From contig JAUPFP010000013.1 in assembly GCA_036925085.1 (NCBI GenBank), forward strand, positions 2,939,155 through 3,003,154: DNA of 64,000 bases, in the 5' to 3' direction. The notes under the pieces are model-generated. The model saw only the letters and a program-made list of their open reading frames with translations, was not told the origin of the DNA and searched no databases. The position numbers and the translations under genes were made by a program. Below, one piece after another: positions 1-11,270 of the stretch. Source of the stretch: Brachycybe producta. Lineage: Eukaryota; Arthropoda; Diplopoda; Playtdesmida; Andrognathidae. Every line of letters starts with the position of its first letter. The stretch's first letter is position 1.

Positions 1-130
1 TATAAACAAAATTATAAAAAAATATCATTTGCTTAAAACTTTTACATTCTCAAACTCGCATAAAAAGCTTATTTTAAAATACATTAAGATGAAAATATCC
101 TTAGGTTATCATGCTAGCTTCCTACTTTCT
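1..130. repeat. Family A repeat, truncated by the window edge
   Basis: Positions 1-130 match 46200-46350 (AAAATTATAAAAAAATATCA, TTTGCT, AAAAGCTTATTTT, GATGAAAATATCCTTA, CTTTCTAAAGCAC). The rest lies before the window. Confidence 0.6.
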
Positions 131-764
131 AAAGCACTTAAGCCTCTAAAACAAAATTGTAATTGATATAAACATACACTTTAAATAAATAGAATCTCTT
201 AATTTAAAATACTAGCATTTTTTCATCCTTTAAAATAAACTTTATTGGCAAGTTCTTATTCTTCATTCCAGTTTTGGTCTTTTTTTTCTGTCAACATTTT
301 TAACCTTTTCAATTATTTTTCTTCTAAAAAAAAGTGAAACAACTAAAACTATAAAACCCATAACAATGCATTTTTAATCTCCTAGAAAAATTTTGTGAAA
401 TTTTTTGAAAAATTTTTTGCAAAAAAAAAAGTATTATTTTACACCATAACCTAGACCTAAAATGAGATAGTTCTCTATACGTAAACCACATAATCATTTA
501 GAATATGGTTTCATAACATAATTATCTATCTCAAAGAGTAACTATGGAAAGGGAGAATAATAAAAAATATGCAAAAATAAAAACATAAACCTAATCTAAA
601 GTGATATACAATAAAAAAGGTGATTTTAAATAAAATGCCAAGAAAAGAAAAAAAAATTTCGCAAAATAAATCATGAAACTTTTCTTTTGTGTTACGTTAC
701 AATAATATTAAAAAGAGAAGAAAAAAATCCCTTAATACAGAGACAGTACATGTCTACACGATAA

Positions 765-779
765 CCCCCCCCCCCCCCC
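765..779. repeat. Poly-C tract (15) and other G/C homopolymers
   Basis: Runs of C or G stand out in this AT-rich DNA: C15 at 765-779, G12 at 1323-1334, C11 at 11809-11819, G9 at 44842-44850, G11 at 50990-51000, C14 at 51029-51042, C11 at 54391-54401 and G12 at 62797-62808. Their exact lengths are prone to sequencing error. Confidence 0.9.
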
Positions 780-1399
780 TCCAGCCTATTCCAAACTTAA
801 GTGCTTAAATGCACGTTAAGCCGATCTCGAATAGATACTATCAGCTCAACATTTCATCGCAAATGAATGTAATCCGATTTTGTACAATTTTTTTTTTAGT
901 CTTTTTTATTTTCATTTTCGTTTTATTTCATTCTTCTCTTCTAATACTTTTTAAAAAAATCTATTTACTAAACTCAATAATATAGGGGAACCTTTATACT
1001 GCTTGGCGCAGAAAAAATGTGTCCGGTTTGAAAACGGCCAGATATAACAGAAATCTAAAAACATGGTTAAGGAACCAATACCTCAATCCGTAACAAAATC
1101 GTTTAAAATTAAATATCTTAGAACAAATCAAAACGTAAATAGTTTTACAAATAGCTGTTAGCGTTTGTTCTCAGACATACATGTCTATTGTATAGTCGTT
1201 ACCTATAGGGCTAAATAGCAAATCATAATTATACAAAATGCATGTTTCTCACTATTCTTGCTGATAATAAAATAAAACCAACTTTTCAAATGTCTTCAAA
1301 AATGTGTTTCAGTTTTTTTTTTGGGGGGGGGGGGAAATACATTTTTATAATTTGTTAGCAATGATTTAAAATTACAAAAGTGTAACTTTTACAATTTCT

Positions 1400-1985
1400 G
1401 AGGTAATTATTTAACTCACAAAGTTTGCATAAAGTTCACAAAACGCATTATCACGGTTCCAACACACTTCGGATACATTATAATTCACGTACCATACGAA
1501 AACAATATTTACAATAATGTTTAATCAATAATGAAAATGCACAAATTGTATAATCTTTGAAAATTTGTATAATTCCACTTGAATTATATTTTTAAAAAAC
1601 TCTACAAAGAAAAAAAAAATTCTACAAAGGGTTTCTTAAACTAAATCATTTTCTATTTGAATTTGATGGCATTGCTTCTCATTATTGCAGATATTAATTC
1701 CTTTAAGTGTTTAACTCCTTTTGATTTTTTTTTTCTATATAAGATACCATTTTACTTACATAAAACAAACAAGTGTTTATGCATATTTTGCATAAAATGC
1801 CGAATTGTACGAAAAACAATTTGCACATTATTGAATTTTTATTGGCATAAAACGAAAAATTTTCTTGCGTAGTTACCATTATGGAAGTTTTATTTTTTAT
1901 TTGCATAAAATTCATAATTTCCTTCCAAAAGAAAACAATTTGAACATTGTTGAGTTTTTATTTGCATCAAAGTTTTAACCTTAAT
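1400..1985. repeat. Dispersed repeat with ATTTGCATAAAATG motifs (family C)
   Basis: Multiple TTTGCATAAAATGNACAATT-like motifs (1428, 1535, 1775, 1843, 1900, 1963) are separated by AT-rich sequence. Other copies lie at 15580-15870, 19000-19230 plus 19590-19745, 25390-25830 (inverted) and 42430-42500 plus 42790-43165. No ORF or clear ends are visible. Confidence 0.55.
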
Positions 1986-2839
1986 AAATAATCTTTACCG
2001 ATTTACCGTTTTACCTGCGCCACTTGATGTATACCTGTGTCTACCTATTTATTAGAAATTCGGAAATAGCATCTCACAGATGAACAATTTACGAGTAAAA
2101 TAAACAAATCAGTTGGCAAGCAACAAACTAAAATTAAATAGCAAAAAAAAAATATAAATAAATTGAAGACCATTTAAAAAAAATCATGTAGGCCCTCTTT
2201 TACATGACGATACATAGAAAGTTAAGTCACGTATTTTATGTAAATTTTCATTTAAGATTCAGCCAGCATTTCCTCCCAGCCTCACCCATCGATTTCTCAA
2301 CAAATTTCATCACAATCTCACCTCATCCTTATTCCTCCTCCCTTTCCAATTTTCCCCTAAAAATGCTAATAGTATGCACATAAAGCAACAAACCGATATA
2401 ATACAAAATTTATAAGAAAGAAGAACCATCAATAGAATAGAATACTAATCGATACACATTGTACACATGTCAATAATTTTCATTTCCTGTACACTAATAA
2501 CACAAGCCGACCTCTTATTTGAGAGGATAAAGGGGTCCAAGTCATGGCCCCTTATGTACTGTACTATATATAACAAAAACATTCTATAACTCGAGGCAGA
2601 GAGAGAGAGAGAGAGAGAGACACAAAAAAAAAGAGATGAACATTGTATAAAGAGAAAGGAAAGGAAGAAAGTATTAAATCATCATTGAGATCAGATTCTT
2701 AAATACAAAATAACAACAAACAAAAAAAAAGTCGATAATGTTAAAATATAGATGAAAAAGTAACCTTTTTCAACCCAATTTTTTATGCGTCAACAAATAG
2801 ATTAGAAAATAATTTTGAAATACAAGTATATAGAACAGG

Positions 2840-3035
2840 CAATTAGAAAGCGGGATGAACAGAAGTCGGCTCCGCCCTTTGTGTGACGAACGGCAACTTC
2901 TAATTGGTTGGTTATGTAGTCTGACGTCACATGCTCAGCCCTTTTCAACGTCGAACCACACAACAAACCAATTACAAGTTGCCATTCGTCATAAAAAGGG
3001 CAGAGCCAACGTCTGTTTATCCCGTTTTCTAATTG
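2840..3035. mobile_element. Foldback/MITE element with about 80-bp terminal inverted repeats
   Basis: The left arm (CAATTAGAAAGCGGGATGAA...) returns in reverse complement as the right arm (...TTATCCCGTTTTCTAATTG) with about 85% identity over about 80 bases, leaving a loop of about 35 bases. The loop contains the perfect CRE palindrome TGACGTCA (2922-2929). No target duplication is obvious and no transposase is encoded. Two small ORFs on opposite strands here are just the two arms translated. Confidence 0.8.
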
Positions 3036-3152
3036 CATGTCATCAGAAATGATACAATTATTAGTGGAAAGAACAAAAAAAAAGTTCTCTTGAATTATTA
3101 CATCTCAACAAAATCTCAGCATCTCCTATATAAGCTTATACATGTAGTTGCC

Positions 3153-3514
3153 CAGTGCCGCAACTAGGAATTTTGTGGCCAGAGACTACATTACTGTGAA
3201 CGCCGCTTATTTCCCTAAAAGCTACTCACACAAATTTAAAATCAAAAACTACTCTATTCTCTTTAGTAGGCATTACTTATAGCACAGCGTACAACTTTCT
3301 GTAAATTTTGCAAATTGCACGACAGGTTTACTAGTGTGAATAATTTGTACACTACATGAAAACTTCTAAATTAATGTGCAATAAGGAAAATAAGGGGGAA
3401 AAAAGTAGAATTTCAAAATTTATAAGTCTTTTTTAATTTCTAAACGTTTGGCGCCCCTGTTTGTTGGCGCCCGGAGATTACCTTTCCCCCATCCTCCTCG
3501 TTGTTGCGCCACTG
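3153..3514 (-). mobile_element. Non-autonomous hAT element, copy 1
   Basis: The ends are CAGTGCCGCAACTAGG and, in reverse complement, CAGTGGCGCAACAACGAG. An exact 8-bp duplication TAGTTGCC flanks it (3145-3152 and 3515-3522), which is the hAT hallmark. A GC-rich end segment (GGCGCCCCTGTTTGTTGGCG) stands out from the AT-rich body. It is the reverse-oriented relative of 49727-50139 and has no coding capacity. Confidence 0.93.
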
Positions 3515-3716
3515 TAGTTGCCTCACCATAAGATGAAGCGTATGACGTCAGAGGGTGTTAACAAAAAAAATTGAGGATTATGTGACTTAGTCTGATAGAA
3601 AAATTAAGCAAAATTTTGTCAACAGTTCAAACAAAAAAATTCTTGAAATTTTTTTTTTGTTATTATCCCTTTTTAAACAAAATAACACAAGCTCAAATTT
3701 TATGTCAAATCCCTCT

Positions 3717-3756
3717 GACAAAACCACCAATTCTGTAGAAAAATGGTGGTTTTGTC
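3717..3756. repeat. Perfect 13-bp inverted repeat
   Basis: GACAAAACCACCA and TGGTGGTTTTGTC pair perfectly around a 14-base loop. No other function can be assigned. Confidence 0.6.
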
Positions 3757-4177
3757 TATAACTTGTTTAAAGTGAGCATTACCCTTAACTAACGAAACCT
3801 TAACCATGCAACACGTTCAGAACAAAAATCTTGAGGGCTGCCACCAAAAATGTTTTCTGCAATTGTAATTTGTAACCAAAAGTTGCATTTTTTCATCGGA
3901 AGAACCTTGTTAGAGGATAGAATTCTGATGTCAAACTAGTACCTAGCATAACCTTAACCAGACTAGAACGCCAGTATCAAACTACTGTAAGCACCAGCAC
4001 TTTTTCTTTTGTACTCAAAATGCATTTTTTTTTCTGGTTGCCTTGATAACTAATACAAATATAAAGTAATCAGAAAACCTAGAAATACAATTTTCAAAAT
4101 TAAAATTAAATATGAAGGCATTGAAGGCGCTCTTTTGGAGACAGGCACTGGAGCAAACTGCTCTCATTGCTCTACGT

Positions 4178-4645
4178 TAGGGTGTCCCAAAAAGATCAAA
4201 GTTTGAAAATTAGAATGCATACCTTCTAAAACATTTCTCCCTTGTAAAATAATACTTGTAAAATTCCAATTCATTTGAGCTATATTTAGATGTCCCCCAA
4301 TGGCTCCCAAATCTATATGGCTATTACCATAGTTTTTTATATTATACATGACAAATTTAAATTTAAAATAGAAATATTCACAAAAACTTATGTATTATTT
4401 AATTTTACAACATATTACTTATGTCAAGTGTATAATGTATTGAAATTAAAATAATAATTTTGAAAAAAATTACCAATTTTGCCAAAAATGTACCAAATTG
4501 GAGACTCTTGGGGGACGTCTAAATATTGTTCAAATTATCAGAACTTTTAATAATGTTACTATCTATAAATAAAGAAACTTTTCAGTGGGTATGCATTCAC
4601 GGATTCTTAATTTTAATTTTTAATCGACATTTTTGGGACACCCTA
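4178..4645. mobile_element. hAT-like MITE with TAGGGTGTCCC ends
   Basis: TAGGGTGTCCCAAAAA at the left and its reverse complement at the right are flanked by an exact 8-bp repeat CTCTACGT (4170-4177 and 4646-4653). A second inverted pair lies inside (ATTTAGATGTCCCCCAA near 4282 and TTGGGGGACGTCTAAAT near 4508). An 8-bp duplication and a YARNG-type end fit the hAT superfamily. No transposase is present. Confidence 0.88.
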
Positions 4646-5447
4646 CTCTACGTAGTAGAGTATGGTATTGTCGATACCACATTACACCCAAAATTCGATT
4701 TTGTTAACTTTAAAAAACAAAACAGTTTTTAGTTAACGTCTTTGTCTTTGGCTTTAATACTTCTCTTTGTATTGGTAGGCCTACAAAACTGAAAGAACCT
4801 CCTTATAAGAAAGAAGTTTCATATTTTTTTTTTCTTTTTCTACATTTTTGAAATATGGTATATATTTCAAATAAAAGCAAAAGAAAAACGATGTCACATA
4901 CTTTTTTTTTACTGTTATGTGGCCTGCATACCCCGGTATATATCAAAAGAAAAAGAAAAACCTCAAGAGTTTTGAAGTCTCAATACATTTTGTAAATATT
5001 TAAGGACACAATAAAAAAAAAACTCTCAGTTCCCCTCTATATTTTAAGATGTAGAAATTGGAATGGCATCTCTTTCTATCTATGAGACAACATTTTTTAT
5101 CCTTTAGAGACTAGAAAAATTACAAGAATCTTTTTTGTGAGATTCTTTGAATAGCTCAAGAAACCTTATTCTCATAGTTTTCTGTTCCTTTTTTTTCTTC
5201 TCATAACTTATATAAAATGTAAAATTAATTTCTGTTTCAAAAACATTCTTTTACTTCTTCATTTTTTTTTTTGAAATTCCACATTAGAATTGTAATTGGG
5301 TAGAAACTTCGAAAGGAATCTAGAAGAAAAGGTGTGTCAACAGTTGTATAACTTTGAGAAAAACATCCTTTTACATTATAAAACCAAAAATATTTCTTGA
5401 TACAAATTAATACATCATTTCTCAAAAATGTTCTATAACATTTAGTG

Positions 5448-5772
5448 CCATTTCACACGGGACACGCTGTGTCGCCACTTTGTGTTACCAAAAAGTCGTA
5501 GACGCTGTATGCTTCACACGGACCACCAATGAAAATAATAGAATGTTGTCAATACATTCCACTGTTATGACTCCTTAATCATCATTGACAAAAAGGTTGT
5601 GTTCGCCACTCGTGGCTGAAGATGAATACTCATCGACACTGTGAAGCAAAAAAAAAAAATGGTAGCGATGTCTTGTGTGAACACCCCCATAGGAACCAAT
5701 GGTCTGCTAAACACGAACACTTTTTGTGGCGACACAAAGTGTCTATTGTGATGCGGACCATAGTGAAAAATA
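5448..5772. mobile_element. Candidate MITE with TTTCACACGG / GTGTCGCCAC inverted ends
   Basis: The left side (CACACGGGACACGCTGTGTC, GCCACTTTGTG) is partly repeated in reverse complement near 5720-5765 (CACAAAGTG, GTGGCGACAC, GCGGACCA). An internal TTCACACGGACC also occurs at 5512. A target duplication cannot be fixed, so the limits are approximate. Confidence 0.5.
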
Positions 5773-5896
5773 AATGCTTTAAAAATAACTATAAAAGGTT
5801 TATTTTTAGAAATGAAATAATTATAACTTAATGCAATTTCAATTTTTAACATAGGGCCTATCTGCAACTTTTTTTTTTGAATAAATAAATGCTTTA

Positions 5897-6273
5897 AGCC
5901 GGGAACACACATGCGGAATTCCGCCAAGGAAAAAGAAAATAGGAAAAGGAAAAAAAAGTCATTTTCTTTTTCGGTATCTGTGTTGTTCACACAAAGAAAC
6001 AGAAACGTAAACGTAATGTGCGCGCCCTCTATTGAACAAGAAAAGAAACATTATATGTATTGCCAAAATGAGATTCCATTTTGCTTTTTTGTGATGTCAC
6101 ATGCTACTTTCTGATTGGTGGGAATTTGAACAGAATATTTTGAGAACGGAAAAAGTTCAGCTTTGTTCAACTCATTTTTAATGAATTTTCCGTTCACTTT
6201 TTATGGAAAATTTTTTCATTTAAATATTCTGTTTTGATTTTCGGAGCGGAATTCCGCGTGTGTGTTCCAGGCT
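5897..6273. mobile_element. PIF/Harbinger-like MITE with GCGGAATTCCGC ends
   Basis: The left end AGCCGGGAACACACATGCGG and the right end in reverse complement AGCCTGGAACACACACGCGG, each followed by AATTCCGC, flank an AT-rich body. TTA lies on both sides (5894-5896 and 6274-6276), matching the TWA target duplication of PIF/Harbinger elements. No transposase or Myb-like protein is encoded. Confidence 0.85.
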
Positions 6274-6276
6274 TTA

Positions 6277-8037
6277 AAAACACAATGTAAATTTGTGAAC
6301 AAACAACACTATATTATAAAAACAATGATTAGTTTTTTCTTTAAAATTGTCATAAAATGTTTCATATTTTAAGTTATCATTAAGTTATCATATATCTTCT
6401 TGACACAATTTACTTACTATTTTAGTTTTTCTTACAAGCTTGAATTTTTTAAAGGCGCTTTCTGTATATTTTTAAATAAAATCCGCGAACAAAAACCATT
6501 CATAAAAATTACAGATGTAATTTATGAATGATTTTTTTAACAGAACAATAAAGGACATCAAACAACCCACCTTCATAAAGAAAAATAAAATAAAAAAAAA
6601 CCGCACTCAATTGTTATCTAACAAGAATATGCCCTACACGCACGAAATATGATATGGAATTTCATGAATGAACATTTGTGAAATGTGTTATTTTAAAAAG
6701 CAGCGGCACCATCATCATCATCAGTAGCAACCACCGGCCTCACTATCACCGTTGAATATACATGTTATATATGAACTCCATGCATGAGCAATGAACGAAA
6801 AATTGAAAGCCGTATAATAATAATAAAAACCAAACCTATGCTACAGTACCCCCCATAGTTTGAAAAGGGTCCTTTAAAAGTTTGTCACGTGCCTTTCTAA
6901 ACTAGAAAGACCATTTAGGAAGAAGGAAGAAGAAAAAAAAAACCTTCATTTACATTACGCTCAATTCATTTTCTCATATAGAGACAGACACACATATGGA
7001 AAAATGAAGCAAAAAGAAACCCTCAAAATTTAAAGGCTCAGAAAGGAAGAGCGAAAAAGGAGTTCTTTTTTGAGGGATCGTCCCAAAGACTTCTTTTTTT
7101 TGTTGTTTACGGGCATCTATAACACGTGCAATCTAGAGGGATAGGAACATATTGCACGTGTGCATCATAGGGTCAAACCCCAAATTGTCCAAAATAAAAG
7201 ACTTGAGTGCAAAAACAAGCGTGTGAATTCTCATCCTAAAAAACATGAGGGTTAAAATACTCTTAATATAAAATAGTGAAACTGGTATTTTTTTTTTACT
7301 TCGGTCACGATTGAAATATTATTTGGAGAACAAAAAAAACCTCATGGTGTTTTTTTTCGTCTTCTCCGGCATCTTAAATGAAGTGCAACCAGAAAGAGAA
7401 AAAAAAATGTATTTTTTATATTTTAAAATAAAATATATTTGCAGTGGGTGGGCTCCATAAGACGATTTTGAAACACTTTCTAAAATGGTTGTAACTTCCT
7501 TTTTGAGCTTTAAAAAAAGAATTTATGAGAATCGTAAAAAAATTACCATAAAAATATACTCAATGTATAATATTTTTATTTCTCTTGTATTTAACACACT
7601 GCCATAAGTGTACTTAGTATATAATAGTCCTAGCTTAAATATGTTTTGTTTCAATGTTTATTAACTGTGACATTATTATGAATGTTAAGACAGTTTATAA
7701 GCCGCCATTGCAACATATGCAAATTAAGAAAGAACAACAGAAATAGAATTCTGGTAAATCTGCATTTCAGAAGCAACATTAAGAAGAAATTGAAAGTTTT
7801 ATAGAAACTAGAAAAAGTAAATGAATTACTTTGAGAGTACTGTATTGATTAGTGGTATTTTCATGTTAAAATGTAATAAAACTTTCAAAGACAATTTAAA
7901 AAAAAGATCATCGATTTCCCGTTTTTTATTTTAAAGTGGAATAAAATCCTTATTTCATAATCTATTATTAATCCATATTTAAAAACTGTCATGAAATCTG
8001 TCATACGTGATTCTGTTATACCTTATCTATATTTAAC
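6277..8037. other. Intergenic, no gene seen
   Basis: AT-rich sequence with a short hairpin at 6497-6532 (CATTCATAAAAATTACA against TGTAATTTATGAATG) and the E-box hairpin at 7122. No ORF above chance. Confidence 0.7.
7122..7160. repeat. Short hairpin with CACGTG E-boxes in both arms
   Basis: ACACGTGCAAT (7123-7133) pairs with ATTGCACGTGT (7150-7160) around a 16-base loop. Each arm holds the E-box CACGTG. Confidence 0.5.
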
Positions 8038-8623
8038 AAGTTAAATGCATTTAAATGTTAATGTTCTACAGAGCCGTGTTGTTAAAGACTAATAATACCT
8101 AGTACACACCTGATAATTTAAATGCATTTAAATAATAAACGTGTTCTACAGAAAGCCCTGTGAAGGGCAAATAAACAATATGTCGTCGAATTCAATTTGT
8201 CCAGTTAATAATCTGAAAATATTGAGTTAATACTTAAATAAAATGTATAAACTATTGACAGAATATTGATTTAGTATTTCAATTTAAAATATTAATAATA
8301 AAGTCAATTTTATTTGGCACATTTAATTTGAATTCATTTAACTCATATGTGTACAAGATATAAGAAACAATATGTCGAATTCAATTTATTCAGTTAATAT
8401 TTCAATATACTGTATCATTATATTAGTTAATATTTAAAGATATTAAATTTGTATTTCAATAAAATTCGTTAGCATAACAAAATATTGATTTTAATATTTC
8501 AGTTTCGTTGAGATATAAAGTTAATTTTATTTGGTTCATGTTCTGAGTTGTAGGCTACTCCATACAATTCAATTAAATACATTTAACTTGAATTCATTTA
8601 GCTCATTTATAGGCAAGGTATAA
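8038..8623. repeat. Tandemly duplicated AT-rich repeat
   Basis: A unit beginning ACAATATGTCG..AATTCAATTT and ending near TTTGAATTCATTTA(A/G)CTCAT occurs at 8174-8362 and again at 8366-8623. Before it, TTAAATGCATTTAAAT plus GTTCTACAGA is itself doubled (about 8040 and 8113). No coding sequence is seen. Confidence 0.7.
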
Positions 8624-9467
8624 TACTCTTCTAGTTTCTAAAACACTTTCCAAATACTTTCTGAAATACAGAATTAACGGCACAGTTCTAATGATGTTTT
8701 CATACATAAGTGAACTTAAATATTTTAATTCATAGATATAATCAAAATCTAATTATTTGGTTTGTTTATTTGATTACATTGGCAATTGAGTAGTAAGAAT
8801 GGAAGAATCCCATTTTTTCCTTATTGTTTTGAAGTTAAAAACAAATATATGGGTTACTATTATTGCAATTTTTTTTCTAAAGCCTCTTTTAAAAAATTCT
8901 CATCATCTCAATCTGAACTTCTGAAGCTCACATTTCTATTTCAAATGTATGTACCTTTATTATTATCTCATCCATTCCATCACAAATATGAGGGTCCTAA
9001 ACCCTCTTTTTTTTAAAAAAAAAATAAATATTCACCCTAACATGTGAACCAAACAGGTGTAAGTAAACAAAAGGAAGCCATGTCATTCTGTTGATTCAAT
9101 AAACAAGTTCTCTATCAATAAACAATACAAGAATTATCAGATATTTACTTTGGCAATCAGGAGAAAAATGTACTTCTTCAGGCATAACAAACAATTGAAG
9201 AAACTAGAGACAATTTGCATATAATGTAAGACTTACATCTGAGGCCAAAATTCAAGAAGAAAACTTAGCAATGGTATTCAAGCACATACTAGCCCAGGCG
9301 CCAAGGCGGCATATGCCGTCTGAGCATTAACTGTTACATATATTACATACTGCTGAGTGGTGCACTTACCACTCCACCTACAATTTTGTAATTTAAGGTA
9401 GTTGTTAACAACATAATAAAAATATTTGTGTACATTTTTTCTTAAAAAAAGTTATTGGACAAACAAG

Positions 9468-9714
9468 CCGGTAGGGCCCTCCCAAAACTGTGAAGGTGCT
9501 GGGATGTTTGCAAAACTGCGAGGCCCTCAAAACAACATTAAACTGGAAGGCACCCAGGCGCCTCACAAAACTATCTAGCCCCTGGAGCTTCACAAAACAG
9601 TGTAGTCCCTGGAGTATCTCAAAACCAAGTAGCCATTTTAAGCATATAAAAACTTAGAAGCCATCGGGAACTTCTCAAAATTGGGTGGCCCTCGAGAGCC
9701 TCTCGTAACTCTGA
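9468..9714. repeat. Degenerate 27-28 bp tandem repeat
   Basis: Successive units such as TAGYCCCTGGAG...TCACAAAACAGTG follow one another, best seen at 9575-9714 (five units of 27, 27, 28, 28, 28 bases) with weaker units before. The array is less AT-rich than its surroundings. Confidence 0.65.
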
Positions 9715-10481
9715 AATATAAATTTACGGTTGCCAAAATGTAATAGGTACTTACATTTCCAACGTATTTACATGTTTGTTGCTATTTTGAAAAAAATATT
9801 GCTCATTTTTCTGTCTCGCTTCACTCGCCACTAGAAAAAATATTAGTCATAGACAGGGTGGTGGGGGGCACAGTGCCCATGCCGATTATTGCCGACCTAG
9901 GATTTATGTCGCCATTACATGTCCTTTGTACTTACTTCAACTTGAACCCTCAGAAAACAGTTCCAAATATTAAAAAATCCATTTTATTGAGTATTCTTTG
10001 AACATGGGTATTTTATTTGGAAATAATGCTCAGAGAGTTCAAGTTTAAAGTTTTCTTCTTGAATTTGGGCCACAGCATCAATATCCTCCTTATCATAGAA
10101 GGCATACTACTTACTACCCTTCAAATATATTTCAAAAAGCTTATATAAAAAGGTGAAGTATTTCAAGAATGTTATTTCTGTTTTTCTTAGGAAAACAAAT
10201 CAAAACGTAATTGTAATGGATAAGCCACAAAGAAAAGGAAAAGAAAGATATCACAAAACTCATATTTTTGACAACTGCTTCTTGCCTAATTAATTTCAAG
10301 TATGTTATATTAAGGTACATATAATATAGATTTTTTTACTGAAAATAATTTTTTTATTTTTATATAAAAAAAATTACTGAAATGATAAAAACCAAAAGTA
10401 TTTACTGATTTACTAAATTATAAAATACATAATATGTTACCGCCAAAGTGAAAAATCAGCCATTATACAGAAACACAAGAC
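9715..10481. other. Intergenic, no gene seen
   Basis: A less AT-rich patch at 9840-9930 (GTGGTGGGGGGCACAGTGCC) may be a decayed repeat. Otherwise AT-rich without ORFs. Confidence 0.6.
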
Positions 10482-10483
10482 TA

Positions 10484-11270
10484 CAAGGTGGGCCAAAAGT
10501 CACAAAAGGGACTACCCATTTAATAACTTTTTGTTTAATTTAATAACTTTGTGTATAATTTACACAATTTTGTATGAAAAAGGATTTCATGTAAATGAAC
10601 CACACTTTTGGCTTCGCAAACACGGGCTCTTTCCACAACATTGTTCATAATAACAGCTGTCAAATGTTTCTGGCTGTACCACTCAGATTTCTATAAAGAT
10701 GTTGTCCGAGAGCTGCTTGATTGTCGGGGGCTTGTTGGTTCAAGATGGCAAATGTGATGAACAATTAACTCGTTAAGTTCGTGAAATTTTCGCCTGCTGA
10801 AAATTTTGTCTTATGAGATCCATTGTGGCTTGCACAATGTGGGCAATGGCTCCAGCCTGCTGAAACCACACCTTAGGCCAGTCCTCCACTACAGAGCTTC
10901 ATACTGTTCAACAGTTACCATCACTGTAGAGCCATCTCTATCTTCAAAGAAGTAAGACTCTGACGTGAAACCATACCAGAAAAGGTACCTAGGGGGTGCA
11001 ATTGACACCTCTGAATAGCCCGCGGATTCTCGGTACTCCAAATCCTGACATTGAAGTGGCAGTGGTAAAATCTTTGCGTGAAAATTAATGAGTTCTGATT
11101 TTGAAAATAAAATTCTATCGTTTTTGTTCGTTGTTTAGTTGTGAATTTTTCCATGAATAAATTTTCAATATAATTTCTAAAATGTTAATAACACAAGAAA
11201 AATGAAAAAAAATTACTAACAAAAATGTTGTTGAATTTTTAAACCCATTTGCGATTTATGGCCCATCCTG
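10484..11270 (-). pseudogene. IS630/Tc1-mariner transposon fossil, internally deleted
   Basis: Ends CAAGGTGGGCCAAAAGTC and, reverse complement, CAGGATGGGCCATAAATC are flanked by TA. On the minus strand from 11154 a transposase start (MEKFTTKQRTKTIEFYFQNQ..TQR..HFNVR) is joined directly to the core segment IWSTENPR near 11043, so about half the protein, including the first catalytic Asp region, is missing. After a frame change the core continues as YFFEDRDGSTV, then WFQQAGAIAH near 10850, where the family normally has FQQDGA. The catalytic Asp is Ala (10855-10857). Further on PPTIKQLSDNIFIEI near 10720 matches the tail, but the region of the third catalytic residue is missing. The element is dead. 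Confidence 0.85.

Larger units (their letters stand above)
131..2839. other. Intergenic, AT-rich, no gene seen
   Basis: Contains homopolymers, the 1.4-2.0 kb family C repeat and an AG microsatellite at 2598-2620. ORFs at 1657-1872 and 1703-1915 lie in the repeat and have no coding character. Confidence 0.7.

Noticed and set aside
2840-3052. Two similar small ORFs on opposite strands
   Set aside because: Their similarity arises because they translate the two arms of one inverted repeat.
5565-5990. 141-residue minus-strand ORF
   Set aside because: It spans parts of two MITEs and poly-A runs (giving poly-Phe and poly-Lys), with no domain and no splice context.
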